Assembly: GCF_014633365.1 (NCBI RefSeq)
Contig: NC_068343.1
Coordinates: 24,335,307 to 24,399,306 of the forward strand
DNA: 64,000 nucleotides
Source of the DNA: Diospyros lotus
Lineage: Eukaryota; Streptophyta; Magnoliopsida; Ericales; Ebenaceae
Direction: 5' to 3'
Shown: piece by piece, positions 46,501 through 58,939 of the stretch
Numbering within the stretch: position 1 is the stretch's first letter
Layout of the letters: every line of letters begins with the position of its first letter
Position numbers and translations under genes: made by a program
The notes under the pieces: model-generated
Seen by the model: only the letters and a program-made list of their open reading frames with translations
Database searches by the model: none
Told to the model about the DNA's origin: nothing

Positions 46501-49170
46501 GCGACCACACACAAGGATAGAGGCATCGAGGCCATTACCTACACATGCAAATACTACCAACATCATAGCATAGAACTTGCGAACATTCTTAACATAACCC
46601 ACACACAGCCACCATGAACACATTAAACGTGCATGAATAGATTACATGGGTAAAATTTGTTATTCTATTGGGGTGCATCTTGTTATAACCATTTACAACT
46701 TCAAGGTTGCATGGCATTTCAAATGAAATATTTAACTGGCTTTCAATGTTACTATGAGCCAACCATTACCTTATCAAGGGATCAAAAATCAAAACCCCAT
46801 TTTTTTATCCTGTATCTTACGCAAGCTAAGGTGATCTTCACACACTAACCCATGGAAAAAAAAAAAAAGTATTGCATCTTGGGGTTTGAATGTACAGATC
46901 ACAATATTTGGTTTGGATACATTTACATTTGGATTCAATATTTTATTTGTATCTTTAGCTTCTGACCATCATGTGATAACCATGTAAGATAAATCGAAGT
47001 GACCATACATGAATACTATAACTTCAAAATTAATAAGAGTTACTTACATGTTTAATGTATTGTCATTGATAACTAAAAACTAAATATCTTTTAAGACTAT
47101 GAATAATAACCTGCAATGGACTAGATCTTACTCTCATTTCTAACCCTAATTATCATGGCATGAAGAGGACCAGTCAGATATGACCATTGTTGTAAAGTGA
47201 AAAGGGAACCTATCATTTTTTTTATAATAACCCCATAAGATTCTCTCATCATGGACTCCGAATAAGATAAGAATTGACCTACATTCACCTTCTATCTACA
47301 TATTTAAATTAAACATTTATCTTAAATAAATGGTGCCATAAGCTTTATCAAATACCAGAGTCAATAGCCAACAGTAACAAAATCTAAGAGTAAAATCAAA
47401 GCCGCGACAAAGCCTACCTACAATAAAGCCCCTAAGAGACTCAAACAGGATGCTCAGCCAAAAGAACAGATTTAACAAAACCTCTTAGCAGAGTACAAGC
47501 AAGTGATGGCAAAATAAAATGGGACGCATTAGGTCAAAAATAAAATGTGAAGTCTAGCACTTCCACACAACTTTAAATGAAATAAAAAATGGAAAATGAA
47601 AGGAGCAACCAGGGGAAAGAGATTAAACCTAATGATTTTGTCAATGGAAGAAAACAAGGAGAGAGACGGAGACAATGTGACTTTTGTGGTCAGGTTGATG
47701 GAGCCTAGCTACAACATCAAGAGACTTCTCCAATTAGAACTCACCTTTTCTGCAATAATATGTTGTTACAAGCTGAAGCTGTTGTGTACCGCTCTCCTGA
47801 GTACTGCCTCGATGCTTTTCTCCAATCTGTGCCAGCCTTCATCATTATGGCAAACGCATAACTTATACATGCCCTTCCTGCAAATGCATATCTGGAACTA
47901 AGAAATTATCCGAGGTAGGACAATGTGGTAAGATCTAAATGAACAGGTTTCTACTAACACTAGAAAATCCACAGTTCCAATCAATAACCATAAAGAAACG
48001 CGAACAGTAAGTGTGCCCTAGCACACAACACTCTTTGTTTTGCAATGGTAGGGAGGGTCGATTTGCAAAGATTTATTTCTGCAACTTAAACATGCGAATT
48101 TCAATCACAAAGCAACAACCTTATCCGTGTTTTGCAAAGAAACAAACCATGTAATAGTATTTCACTAATAAGGAAACAAATCCAGGATCTAGAATATAAG
48201 TGAACTTTGTGGTCGGCCCATTTATCCTAAGTTCTGCCATTGTGTAAAGCCTCGAGAGTTGGAAATTAGCTCTTTTGATGGGAATAATAACCCTTAGACC
48301 AAATCAAATCAACCTTTTCGGTCATAACCCAAAGCTTGAGCAACAGCTGGTTCAGTTTCTACATGGCAGAAAACAAAATGGTCTTAGTAGGCCAAAAAAA
48401 TGGTCTTAGCAATATATATAGCTGCAATTATATAAACCCTAGAAAATGGAAATTCTCAATGGTGCATCCATTTATCGATGAAGAGGCTCATTCCATAAGG
48501 ATAGATAGCCTGCAAGTAATAATCCTATTTAAGTGAAAAAAATTAAATTATTTATCATCATCTCATCTAAAAGTTTGAACTATATATTATATAGAAAATT
48601 AACTTTATCTTTTATATTATTATTTTACTCTAAAAAAAATCTAATTATACTACTATCACTAAAACACTTATCTGTCATCCTAAAAAAAAGGCATTCCATA
48701 AACGTCTCTGATACTTGGAATGGATGGTGTCCTTATTCTTCCCAAATCAGACTTCCAAAGACTCCATATCTACTTCTCTATGGAGGCCGGGGGAAAAGAG
48801 GGGAGGAAGCTATATGCCTTTTACTTCTTGCTGCTCATATCTTAAAGACAGCACAACATAAAATACAAAGCAACCCCACAATATGTCATCCCTTTAAGAC
48901 TAACAAAAGCTACTGCCCTGGTTAGTCCACTTTATGGGATACAGGAAGCTGCATGTACTACATTCTATATCCACCCATTCTTCTGCAGAATTATCAAGCT
49001 GAAAGTTAATATAAAAATGGTCTTGCTTGAGTGCTTTGAACTATAAAGGCCTTGTATAACTCAGACGTACATTTTATTAACTCGGGCACAAAATTTTGTA
49101 ACTTGCAAGTAATAATGTCTGCTGCAGAAACCATACTTTTTAGACCTGTATACCCAGGGAAGTGAAAAAC
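46501..49170. other. Intergenic region without a supported gene
   Basis: ORFs of up to 130 codons occur (47596-47901 and 48533-48925, plus strand) but show no domain, codon pattern or splice context that I can defend. Composition is uniform. A minus-strand stretch around 47880-47770 translates to [20 protein letters not shown], which may be an exon of an unknown gene. Confidence 0.4.
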
Positions 49171-49179
49171 ACCATTAAA

Positions 49180-49569
49180 TCTTTGGATCGCATACCGACC
49201 TGCCCAAAAAGGTGGGAAGCCACAAAGTAAGAGATACAAATGATTACTCCAACACTCCAGACATCTATTTCTGGACTATAGTTTCGTTTCAGCACCTCAG
49301 GAGCCATGTAGTATGGACTTCCTACAATCTCAAGAAATCTCACACCTGCAAAAATTAGAAAGTTTCAGCCAATGGTAAATGGAGAAGTCATTTACTGTTG
49401 GTGATAACAAGCATATAATTCAAGAAATGGATATTAAAAGGCAGTACTAGGCTTAAAGAAGACTGACAGCCCAAAATCAATTGCTTTCATAGGTGCCTGT
49501 TCCTTCTGGTCTGCAAACAGAACGTTCTCAGGCTTTAGATCCCGATGCATAACCACATGCTTTTGACAC
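49180..49569 (-). pseudogene. Calcium-dependent protein kinase (CDPK) kinase-domain fragment
   Basis: CDPKs are Ser/Thr kinases with C-terminal EF hands acting in calcium signalling. Two minus-strand exons can be read. The first (49569-49452) gives [18 protein letters not shown], with the catalytic HRD loop, then [13 protein letters not shown] with the DFG motif. The second, from 49344, gives [20 protein letters not shown] and [10 protein letters not shown] (activation segment, APE motif, and the Asp of subdomain IX). A one-base deletion near 49230 then shifts the frame; the continuation [12 protein letters not shown] is found in the next frame. The N-lobe, C-lobe remainder and EF hands are absent nearby. 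The motifs fit the CPK7/8/32-like group, by inference. Confidence 0.8.
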
Positions 49570-51330
49570 GTAAAAGAAAGAAAGGAAAGAAAAGAATATA
49601 GAAAAATCAATTTCTTTTTATAGCATTGTAGAAGCCAAAGTGAAACAACCCCTTAATGCAATTTTGACTACATTATTAGAAGAGAAACTACCCATGAGAT
49701 GCACTGTTTTGATGTTTTCAAAATGTTCGTACTCCGAAATTTCAAGAAACTCTAAAACTATGATTCAAGACTGCTTCAATAATTTTAAAAACATTTTAAA
49801 GTCGTTTTTAAAATTTTGAAAAAATTAAAAACACGTTTCTATTTTGAAATGTGTTTCCCATATTTAGCTACTGCTGTTAGAGAATGATAATGAAGTGGAG
49901 GAACTTTCTTAAATTGTATTATATTTGATTTTTTTTATTTTTTTTTATTTTTTTAATTATTAAGTTATGATTCATAGATAATAGAATTTGCAGTTATCTT
50001 TATCTGGATAGATGATGAAACTTATGTTTATATTTGATTAAATAATTATTTTTTATAATTTTTATATTAAAAATTATATTTAAAAAAAGACTCCTATATT
50101 TTTTAATTTATAGATTTTTTTCACATACCTATTCTTACTTTTTTGAAAAATGTCATTTTTTGTTTCCATTCCCTATTGTATTTATATTTTATTTCTATTT
50201 CTAAAAAAACTAATACAAGAAAAACAGAATGAATTAGATGACATAAATTAAGAATAAAAAATAACCAATTTAACATCTAGCTTCACAAGAGTAAATAAAG
50301 TAGCCAATAGATGAACAAACCAAAGCCACTCGACATTTCCCCCTACCCATGCTATGCAATAATCGGACTTAAATTATAGAATACATTTTTGTTTCCAAGA
50401 AAACTACAATGAATTGGATGACATAAATTAGCTTCACAAGAGTAAATAAACTAGAAAATAGAAGAACATACCAAAATCACTCGACAAAACTCCCAACCCA
50501 TGCTATGCAGTAATCTGACTTAAATCATTCAATACATTTAATAGATCAAAAGTAGATAAGATTTCAAGCTTCATGATATTGGCACAGAAATCCAACTTCT
50601 CAAAACCTTACCATGGATATAAGAATCTGGAATTTGGAGTGAGACTAAGATAGCCCAAATATGGGAGGTCACAAACTTATTTTCATATGGACAGGACAGA
50701 GCAGGATTGAAATTGTACTTCCAATAACCTAAGTTCCCATATACCAACAACCAATCCACAACACTAAATAAAAGCTAAAATCTACCGGTCAAAAACATTA
50801 CTGTGAAAACAAATGAAACCAAATTAGAAAAAAATCCTAATGCATTCCCATCATGGCAGATGGAATTGAACTTTTCATGTCATAGCATTAGGATTCCCTT
50901 CATAGTCTCCTTGCTGCAAGAAAGTGTGCATATATATCTTAGATATGTTTATGTACATTTATCACCTTTATGCCATTAATCATGTCGACTTATTTATACA
51001 CTACATATGTAAGGAAATGTTTATCAGAATATCAATTATTCTTCTAAATGCCATACTGTTAGTAACATGGATACGTACGGATCCAGGTCATGGATCCGAG
51101 TTAAACATTGTAGTCTGCAGACCCGCCTATAAGGACTCATGGGTTGTAGAAACCACCCTCAACTTCTACTTTCTGCAAATGGAGAAGTGGGGAGATTGGA
51201 AGTTATTTGTATATATTTAGTACATATATATATATATATATATAGATGAAGGCGAATTATATGACTCTCAAAACGAAATACAAAAAAGTTCTCAGGTCTT
51301 TTTCTGTATTAGCTTTTAGGTTGTAAAAAT
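49570..51330. other. Intergenic DNA, no gene recognised
   Basis: AT-rich. A diverged near-repeat is seen between 50220-50330 and 50390-50530: 'aatt.gatgacataaatta', 'cttcacaagagtaaataaa' and 'ccatgctatgca.taat' occur in both. A (TA)n run lies near 51222-51243. Confidence 0.5.
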
Positions 51331-51533
51331 GCTATTGATATATCATGGGTTACACCTTGAACTACATAATGTAGCTAAAATATCTAAAATACTCCTTACC
51401 CTATGCGATGAAGTGAGATTGTGAGGTACATGATTAAAATATCCCTCACCCAAGGCGGTGAGGTGCGAGGAATATTTTTATCATTTATGATGCATTATGT
51501 AATTCAAGGTGTAGCTCAAGAAATACCAATAGC
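51331..51533. mobile_element. Hairpin MITE, about 205 bp
   Basis: The left arm 'gctattgatatatcatgggt' continues with 'tacaccttgaactacataatg'. The reverse complement of the right arm matches it as 'gctattggtatttcttgagc' and 'tacaccttgaattacataatg'. The arms of about 70 bp meet around a short loop. Flanking dinucleotides are AT on both sides, too short and symmetrical to prove a target duplication. It is non-coding. Confidence 0.75.
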
Positions 51534-52500
51534 ATGGTCCTTTAGATTGTGACTCATAATCGATTTTTAAAAGTGTGATTCTGTTTCTAATCGGTAATTC
51601 AAACGAGTCGAACATCCATGTTTCTTCCACGGGAAAAATCTCCAAATGCTCACTGTTTTTCAGCTACGTATTTACATGTTACATTTTTTAACACATACCC
51701 CAAACGACAAGATGCAATATTACATTAAGCAAATCTTCACCTGAATGACTTCAACAACTGTGAGTCACCACCACAGCTGCCCTTTCCATGTAATGCCTCC
51801 TCTCAACAGTTGAGAAAACAGCTTATTTGCAAAGCATCAAGCAGCACTAACCCTTTTTATTGACATGTCGTTGCTGGAGGCATTGTCCAATCATGTAATC
51901 TATATCTTCTGTCCATTGCTATTTAGGTCTCCAAGAAGAGACAATGGTGCTCAACAAAGGTTCAGAATACTTCCCCAATTTGAGTGGGAATTCAACGTAT
52001 TTCACAGGAATTAAACGCAGGCCAGGAAGGTGAAAAATAGAAGCTACGAATGATAATGAGCCTTAAAAACCACAACTACATCTATTAAGCCTTTTTTTCT
52101 TTTCTTTTTATTTTTTTTGGCACTAATAGACCGTTCAATTATTTAATTCCAATTTCCAAAAACGAAACTCCACAACAAAGGGGATAATCAACTAATTACT
52201 AATTAAGTCAGAGTGATATAAGACCTTCAATATCCAATTCCCAAAAGCACCAACCACCGAAAGGCCTTCATATGCAAAGCCGAGAACATCAACAACCAAA
52301 ATTGAAGTCCAAAACAACATAAAGAACACCTACAACCATCGGAATCTCCCTGGAACCAAGCTCTTCCAATCAAATCTAAGCAAAATTTGAGGCAGGCACA
52401 AGCAAGTGTAGGTCAAATAAAGAATGAAAGTAAACAAAAACCAGAGACTACCATCAAATAGCAGCAAAGGAATGAAAACTTACAGTGTAAATGCAAGAGC
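51534..52500. other. Intergenic DNA, no gene recognised
   Basis: No ORF or repeat that I can support. It lies in what would be the first intron or exon region of a minus-strand transcript if the promoter-like block at 52500-52700 is real. Confidence 0.4.
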
Positions 52501-52547
52501 CAAAGACAGTCAAAATCCTAAATCGAAGATGGATTTGGATAAATGGA

Positions 52548-52607
<60 letters not shown>

Positions 52608-52695
52608 TGGGGGGGAGCCAAAACCCTAAGTTGAGGATGAGAGATGGAAAAGGATTTGGGGAAATGGAACGCGAGACAAAAAGAGTATTTACAAT
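52500..52695 (-). promoter_or_regulatory. Candidate promoter / 5' UTR of a minus-strand transcript
   Basis: Minus sense holds ccatttccccaaatcc, the telobox-like cttagggttttggct, a CT-rich tract, (TA)n microsatellites (52547-52583) and then gtaagttttcatt, a good donor site, at about 52487. This pattern is common in 5' UTRs of housekeeping plant genes. No start codon with coding sequence was found downstream; the nearest minus-strand coding trace is the CDPK fragment 3 kb away. Confidence 0.35.
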
Positions 52696-53342
52696 TGCCA
52701 AATGACTGAATGTAAGAGAAATATCAGTGTGGGCCCTGGCAAATTTTTATTGAGTTTTTATACCTTTAATTTTAGCCAGTCGAACAAGTTTCCTTTCCAT
52801 ACAATTCAAAGGCTAGGATCGAGCATCACTAATCTAACGGTTAAAAGGATGGAGGTACCTGTACCCATAGCGTACTATAGAAAGCCCTATCAATTAGCAT
52901 TTGTCATTCCCCAGACAACAAGATGGCCAGCTACAACACTAATAATGCATCATTCCAAGTCCAAACCCTACCAATTTTATGGAAAAGATCTCAGAACACC
53001 ACATAGACGTTTATATAGATTTCCCAGTTGGTCTTGCATTCCAAGCATAAAAGTTAGACAAGATGCCAGCTTGAAGGTTTTACAAGGAGAAATGTAAGTT
53101 CTCAGTCGTATTCCTTGGTGCAATCAAGTAGTGTTTTATTCTTGCTGATTAGATGACCACACAAACTAGTTCTGATCAACAACTCAACAGCCAACAGTAG
53201 CATCCATTGAAACAATTTCCAGCCTATATGGTAGTTTTTCCTTTCACTGTCACCATCCCTTGATGTTTAACCAGGCTTTTATCACCACTGAATTGTATCC
53301 TACATGCATATCACCGACTGAATTAACCTGGAGAAGACTTTT
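52696..53342. other. Interval between CARA and the candidate promoter
   Basis: It contains the 3' UTR of CARA on the minus strand. A 131-codon plus-strand ORF (52702-53097) shows no known domain and is taken as chance. Confidence 0.5.
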
Positions 53343-56300
53343 CTATGCGCCTTGTTTTTCTTGTCGCATCAGCAGAATAAAATCCGCAAAAGCTGCACAC
53401 AAGACAACAATACCTCAACATTCAGATGGAAGAAATTGTATAACAAATCTACACATCCTGTGTACTAATCTAGACAACAAATATGTTACAAACTTAAAAT
53501 AGGAAGTGAAATGTGCTTGTAAGAGTGAATTTCCAGAATGGGTATGAAACCAAATTTTGGAGAAGCGCACCAGAAACTCAAGGGGGCAGCTCATGAAACT
53601 TCAGGAACATGTTTAGGATACATTCATGACACAAAAAACTGAAGAGAAGTTTGTAAAGAACCCTGCAAAAATTATTTGCACGCTTGATCTACTCCTTTTT
53701 ATGTTTTTTTTTTTTTAGTTTCAATTAAACATATGTTATGACGTATCAAAATATTTATTAAAGCATTATCATGAGTTCAAATAAGATTGGCTAAGTGTTC
53801 ATGTTGTACCATAGAAGTTCTACATAAGATTTATATTGAGTTTCTCCATTTGCTTCTTAATCATTTTCTCATATCTCATTTTCTTTTATCTTTTCTAGTC
53901 TAGATAGCTTCCCCCTTCCTATTCTGGCAACATGAACAAACGTAAAAAGGAATAATTACACGTGAACTTTAACAATTGTAATTATTTTGACAAATTGAAT
54001 ATAAAAGGACCTTGCATGACATCTAAGAATATTTTAACCACTGCTCTTCAAAATTTCATTTTCATAGGCATTTAAAAACTATCAATAGAACTGGCTCACC
54101 AAATAGATTGGTAAATTAAGAAATCAGTTAGGCAAGTCAATGCTTCAGGTAAGAATGCTCCCTCCCTCCCATTCTTTTCATAAATTAAGAAATTAGTTCA
54201 TATACGTATCTTTTGCTCCATGCAGCAGTATATGTATCTTTTACATCTATATGCACTTCTAATAGTATTTTTTTTTTTTTAATCATCATATATGCAAATA
54301 TAAATGTACCAAGTTTTGCAAAGAAATAATAAAATGTTCACATTGCATCAAACATTAGCATTTGTGAAAAGATCTTGTCCACGGGTTAAAAGAATTCAAT
54401 TACCAAGATCTGAATCATGAGGTCCTGGGGATGCTTCCGGATGGTATTGAAGAGACATGAGTTTTAGTTGAGGGAAAGCAAGTCCAGCACAGCTTCCATC
54501 ATTGAGATTAACATGAGTTACTTCCACGCCCTCGGGAAGTGATGCAGGGTCAACAGCATAGTTGTGATTCTGCCACATGACAAATTGAAGGTGAAAATAA
54601 ATGAATATTTGGAGGAAAATGTGTGTTTTTCTCCTTTTCTTTAAGAAATTGAAAGAAAAGAACTAGTGAACATCACGAGAGTGATTTTCAATGAGCTAAA
54701 TTTAGACACCACATCATAAACATCAGTAAATGGATATCAATCATAGCATAAAGAAAGGGTGTCTTCAAAGCAAAGGGCTCTCCACTTTGCGAGGATTAGG
54801 AGGAGCAACCCTATCATTACTACCAACACTCCCACTCATATTAGTCATAGCATAGTAATGAAAATCAAAATTGGGTTAAAAATATAATGCATCAACTAGA
54901 AGATTATGACAATTAAACTTTATGACTCAAGAAAAAGAGTCAGAATAGAAACTACCACTAGTGGAATTTAAAAGAATTTAGGTGCTCAACCTGTAACTGG
55001 ATAAGATTCTCCTTTTTAAATAAATAAAGATAGCATGAAAAAGAAATTACCATACAGGGAGATGAAACCTGTACAAAAAATCACTCACCTAAAAGTAGGG
55101 TGGGGGAGGAGAGAAAGAAAATCTCTCAGAAACAGAGAAAAATGAAATCTTTTTATGTACTACATATTCTAACATCCTGGCAAGATAAGATGAGCAAGAG
55201 ACATTTAAAAAGATTTGGACACGTGAAGAGAAGACGAATGGTTGCACCTATAAAAAAAGGGGATGGGGAGAGAGAGAGAGAGAGATGGAACAGTCCAGAC
55301 AAGCAACTCAAAATTGAAAAGTTGCAGTATTGCTTATTGAGTATAACTAATAGCTGGTGATCCCAATTCATAAACAAGGAGAAACCATAGTTATAGTCAT
55401 TCCATATCAACAGACAACAGTTGGAACTTTTGGAACTTTGACATTGCATTTATTTTATACAATTGGAATACCTCAAGTGAGCAATTTCCAATCAGACCAA
55501 GGATGATATATTACAATTGATCACAACTGGAATGCCAAGCCAAAACTCCCTGCCATAAATGGTGGACCTCCTAATCAAGTACATGGTTGTTCACGCATGG
55601 GTGAATGAAATCATTCAAGTTAAAAAGAAGTTAATTTAGAAATGGAAGAAACATGGGCATTTTTGAATCAGACCAAGGATGATCTATCACTTAATCATAA
55701 TTGGAATGCTGAAGATAAGCTCCCTTACCATATACAGAGGGCCTAGGTTTAAACTTTAATCCATTGGCATGGTTGGTTGTTCACACATGGATAAATGAAA
55801 TCATTCAAGTTAAATAAAAAGTTATTTTAAAATGGAACAAACCTGTGCACTGATCTCTACATGGCCACTTCGAAAGTTACGCACAGGATGATTCCCTCCA
55901 TGGTGGCCAAATTTCATCTTAAAGGTTTTACCACCCAAAGCCTGACCAAGCAATTGGTGGCCCATGCAAATTCCAAAAACAGGAACCTTTCCAATTATTT
56001 GCTGGACTGTTTCTACAGCATAAGGAACTGCAGATGGATCTCCTGGACCATTGCTAAAAAGAACTCCATCCGGTTTCATCTTGAGAGTCTCAGATGCTGG
56101 CCACATTGAAGGGACCACAGTAATTTTACAACCATATGATGCCAAGCGCCTTAATATATTTTGCTTGATTCCAAAATCATACGCAATAACCTTCATTGAA
56201 ATAAAAGCCAGATATAAATAAGCTTTCTTCTGCAAATATGTTTATAGACATTACAGCACATACTTAGCATACTCCTACTAACATGAAAAGTCTCTCCAAA

Positions 56301-57538
56301 CTTCCTATTTGAGCTAAACTCCCACTCTGAATCTGTTTTGTCAATCCATTCATAGGGGGCATTACAGGACACCCCACTTATTAAATCCACACCTGCAAAA
56401 TCATGTCAAGAAAGCTAAGCACTGGAATGTACTATGTTACCAAAATCCATTTAAAAGGTAAAAGGGATACTAACCAACAATGTCCCATTTACGAGACATT
56501 TCTAACAGCTCGTCATCTGTTTTACTTTCTTCTGTGCTCAATACACCTATAAGACTTCCATCTTGTCTTAATCTACGAGTGATTGCACGTGTGTCTACAT
56601 CATCTGTTGCAGAAGCAACAAAAAAACAACTAAGAGCTTAGAAGCCATCCTGAGGTTAATGTTAATAAAATTAACAATGCTGATATACTTATAAAGCATA
56701 GCATAACTTACATATTCCCATAATATTCCGCTCTACCAGATAATCTTCAAGTGTTCTTGTGCATCTCCAATTTGAAGTGCTGAAAAACACGTGTTCACTA
56801 ACTATTTTAATCCATAACAATATTTAAAAGTGAAGGTGGTCACTGGCCAGTTCTTTAAGCTACAATAAAGCGCATATAGCAAAATGGGTCAGATAGGGAG
56901 TCAGATTAAAAATTGCCCTTTCCTATGCTTTCCATGAAGGGAAACGTAAAGGAATTAGACAGAGGAACATGGTCTGGGTTTCCATCAAAAAGATGTCCAT
57001 CCCAAGATTGATATGATTTGATGGGATAGAGAACAAATACATAATAGTTTATTTATCTTCATACTAAATTCTATCCATCCATCTTAAACAAAGTTTTCAG
57101 AAGGATACATGGTTCTAACTAATTTCTTTTCATTTCCTTTCTTAAACCCTACTACAGAAATAATATGCTGATTTAACCCATACCTTTTCCAAACAAAGGA
57201 AAAGAAATGATTCATGTACTGTTTTCCTTTTGGTAATTTTCATTATTCTCTTTCTAATTCCCTCATCTTCAGCCTGCAAAACGCAATTTTAACAGAAGGC
57301 AGCATACCTGATACTTAGGCTTCTAATTACTAAACCTGCTAGGAAACATTGTCTTGACTCTTCATCATCTGCAGATGAAGCCTTCCTAATTCAGGATTTA
57401 GGCATCCAATAAAGTAACATAATAGATGACAAATGAAGATATTACCCACCAAAATTAACACCGGTATTCCCAATATGTGGGTTTGTCATCAGGACAAACT
57501 GGCCAGCATAACTAGGGTCAGTAAGAATCTCCTGATAC
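53343..57538 (-). CDS. CARA: Carbamoyl phosphate synthase small subunit (glutaminase), 3' eight exons
   Basis: This is the plastid glutamine amidotransferase subunit that hydrolyses glutamine and passes ammonia to the large subunit (CARB) to make carbamoyl phosphate for arginine and pyrimidine synthesis. Eight exons with GT-AG borders and consistent phases join: 57450-57538, 57308-57368, 56712-56779, 56475-56603, 56283-56392, 55843-56190, 54404-54569 and 53343-53392, ending at TAG 53343-53345. They give 339 aa. The N-terminal small-chain domain shows [29 protein letters not shown] and [20 protein letters not shown]. The class I glutaminase domain shows [55 protein letters not shown] with the nucleophile Cys, and [13 protein letters not shown] with the catalytic His and Glu. 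About 90 residues (transit peptide and the first part of the small-chain domain) are missing. No further exon is seen up to 58561, where a copia LTR begins. No stop or frameshift occurs in the visible exons. Confidence 0.93.
55150..55275 (+). pseudogene. LINE reverse-transcriptase tail relic inside a CARA intron
   Basis: On the plus strand, antisense to CARA and within its 1.27-kb intron, the frame reads [20 protein letters not shown]. This resembles the conserved RWFGHV-RR block at the end of plant L1-type RT proteins. It is only about 40 codons long, with a (GA)n run after it. Confidence 0.5.
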
Positions 57539-58561
57539 CTGCAATATAACAAGCATACCAGATAATGTTTGTTTTACTTGTGAACTCCTCCACCAGGCTG
57601 TTTGATGAATGTGGATGCTAAGTTTGCTTTGCCAGGACATGAAATACATTTACTCTATACTGTGAAAAGAAAGCAAAGATAAAAAAGTAGTTGCTAGAAC
57701 AATTTCAGTTTATGTCACTAATATGGAAAAATATGCCACTAATACACTCAAACATTCAACCAGATACGCAAAAGCAAAACTAGTTCAAATTTGCTTTGAT
57801 TACTGATAAAAACTAAGAACAAATGTCCTGGCTAATAAATAGATATTGCTCGACCTGAAAAAGTTGAGGAATAGGAACAGAAAATTTGACGTCAGAACTT
57901 AACCTGAATGATCCAGATTCCACAGTGGTGTCTGTTGAGAAAATAAAGCTAACGTACTCTAGCAATTATTTTAATTTTCTGAGTATTAAATTCCAAAAAG
58001 GATATAATATAAGTGTAACAGAGGTGCATTTGACTTTCCTTCACAAAACAGATTTATGTTGTCAAGAACTAAAACACAAAAGCTTACTTGTCAAAGAGAA
58101 GGAAAAAGGGGAGGAGGAACACAACAAAATGTGGAAACTTGCATGGAAATTTTGCTTGGTTAACTTTACAGGAAACTGTTTTGGACAAAATTTTCCTTGA
58201 AACGCCACTTTAGCAAATGAATTTAGGTTTTTTTTCAGAATCCTTGAAATCCATTCTCATAAAAGAAAAGAGGCAATTAAGTCCCATTTCTGCCTATTGC
58301 TTGATATATGTTACCATCACAATATAAGCTAGTGAAATTTTCATGTTCTAGGAGCTTGCCGGAGCTTGCCCAATATCTGTCTATCAGCAAACAAAAAACT
58401 ACTATTTGAAATTGAAGAGTGCAGAAAACATAACTTTCACTTGACAAGATGCAACCAAAGGCAGTAGTCTCTCAACTTCTAAACCATGATTATAATAACT
58501 TGCAATTCAGAGTAGAGATAAGTGAAGGCTGCCAATTCTATTTCAAGTTGCAAACTATTAT
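57539..58561. other. CARA intron or upstream region
   Basis: No exon for the preceding part of CARA (ending in a GG split codon before YQE) was found on the minus strand. ORFs here are short and non-specific. Confidence 0.6.
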
Positions 58562-58824
58562 TGTCAACGAGAGAAGGAGGAGCCGAGAGCTTAGAGACTA
58601 AGAAGATAAGGATGCATACTACTATATCTAAGTTATTATTTTATTTATTTATCTGTTTGAAAATTAGTTGTAATCTAGTCCTAGTTCTTAGGAATGTAAT
58701 CTAATCCTAAAACTTAGGAGAATTCTTAGGAATTTGTATAGGCTTAGGAGATTGTATTGTATCTATAAGTATGTGTACATCTCGATATGAATTCCCTGGA
58801 AGAATTATTCTGATTTTTACTACA
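58562..58824 (+). mobile_element. Ty1/copia 5' LTR, about 263 bp
   Basis: The end ...TTTTACTACA is fixed by the adjacent primer-binding site at 58825. The start TGTCAACGAG at 58562 is inferred from the TG rule. It contains repeated ttaggaat/cttaggag words and a tgtattgtatctataagtat promoter-like block. The 3' LTR is beyond the window. Confidence 0.65.
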
Positions 58825-58838
58825 TGGTATCAGAGCCA
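58825..58838 (+). other. Copia primer-binding site
   Basis: It reads tggtatcagagcca, the classic initiator-methionine tRNA match of plant copia elements, directly after the LTR. Confidence 0.85.
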
Positions 58839-58939
58839 CTCGATTCCGACCTGATATACCAGCAACCCTAGTGCTTTTATTGCACAGCTTCTTACTCCAT
58901 TCATCAAAACCTTCATTGTTCTTCTGTTTTCCGGAGATC

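Noticed and set aside
47596..47901. 101-codon plus-strand ORF and a minus-strand [20 protein letters not shown] trace
   Set aside because: No family could be named and no consistent splice sites were found; kept only as a remark in the interval entry.
52702..53097. 131-codon plus-strand ORF
   Set aside because: No domain, no signal or repeat of known type, composition like flanking DNA, and it lies in the 3' region of CARA on the other strand.
54570..55842. Extra CARA exon in the 1.27-kb intron
   Set aside because: Flanking exons join in phase 0 with continuous conserved sequence, so nothing is missing between them.
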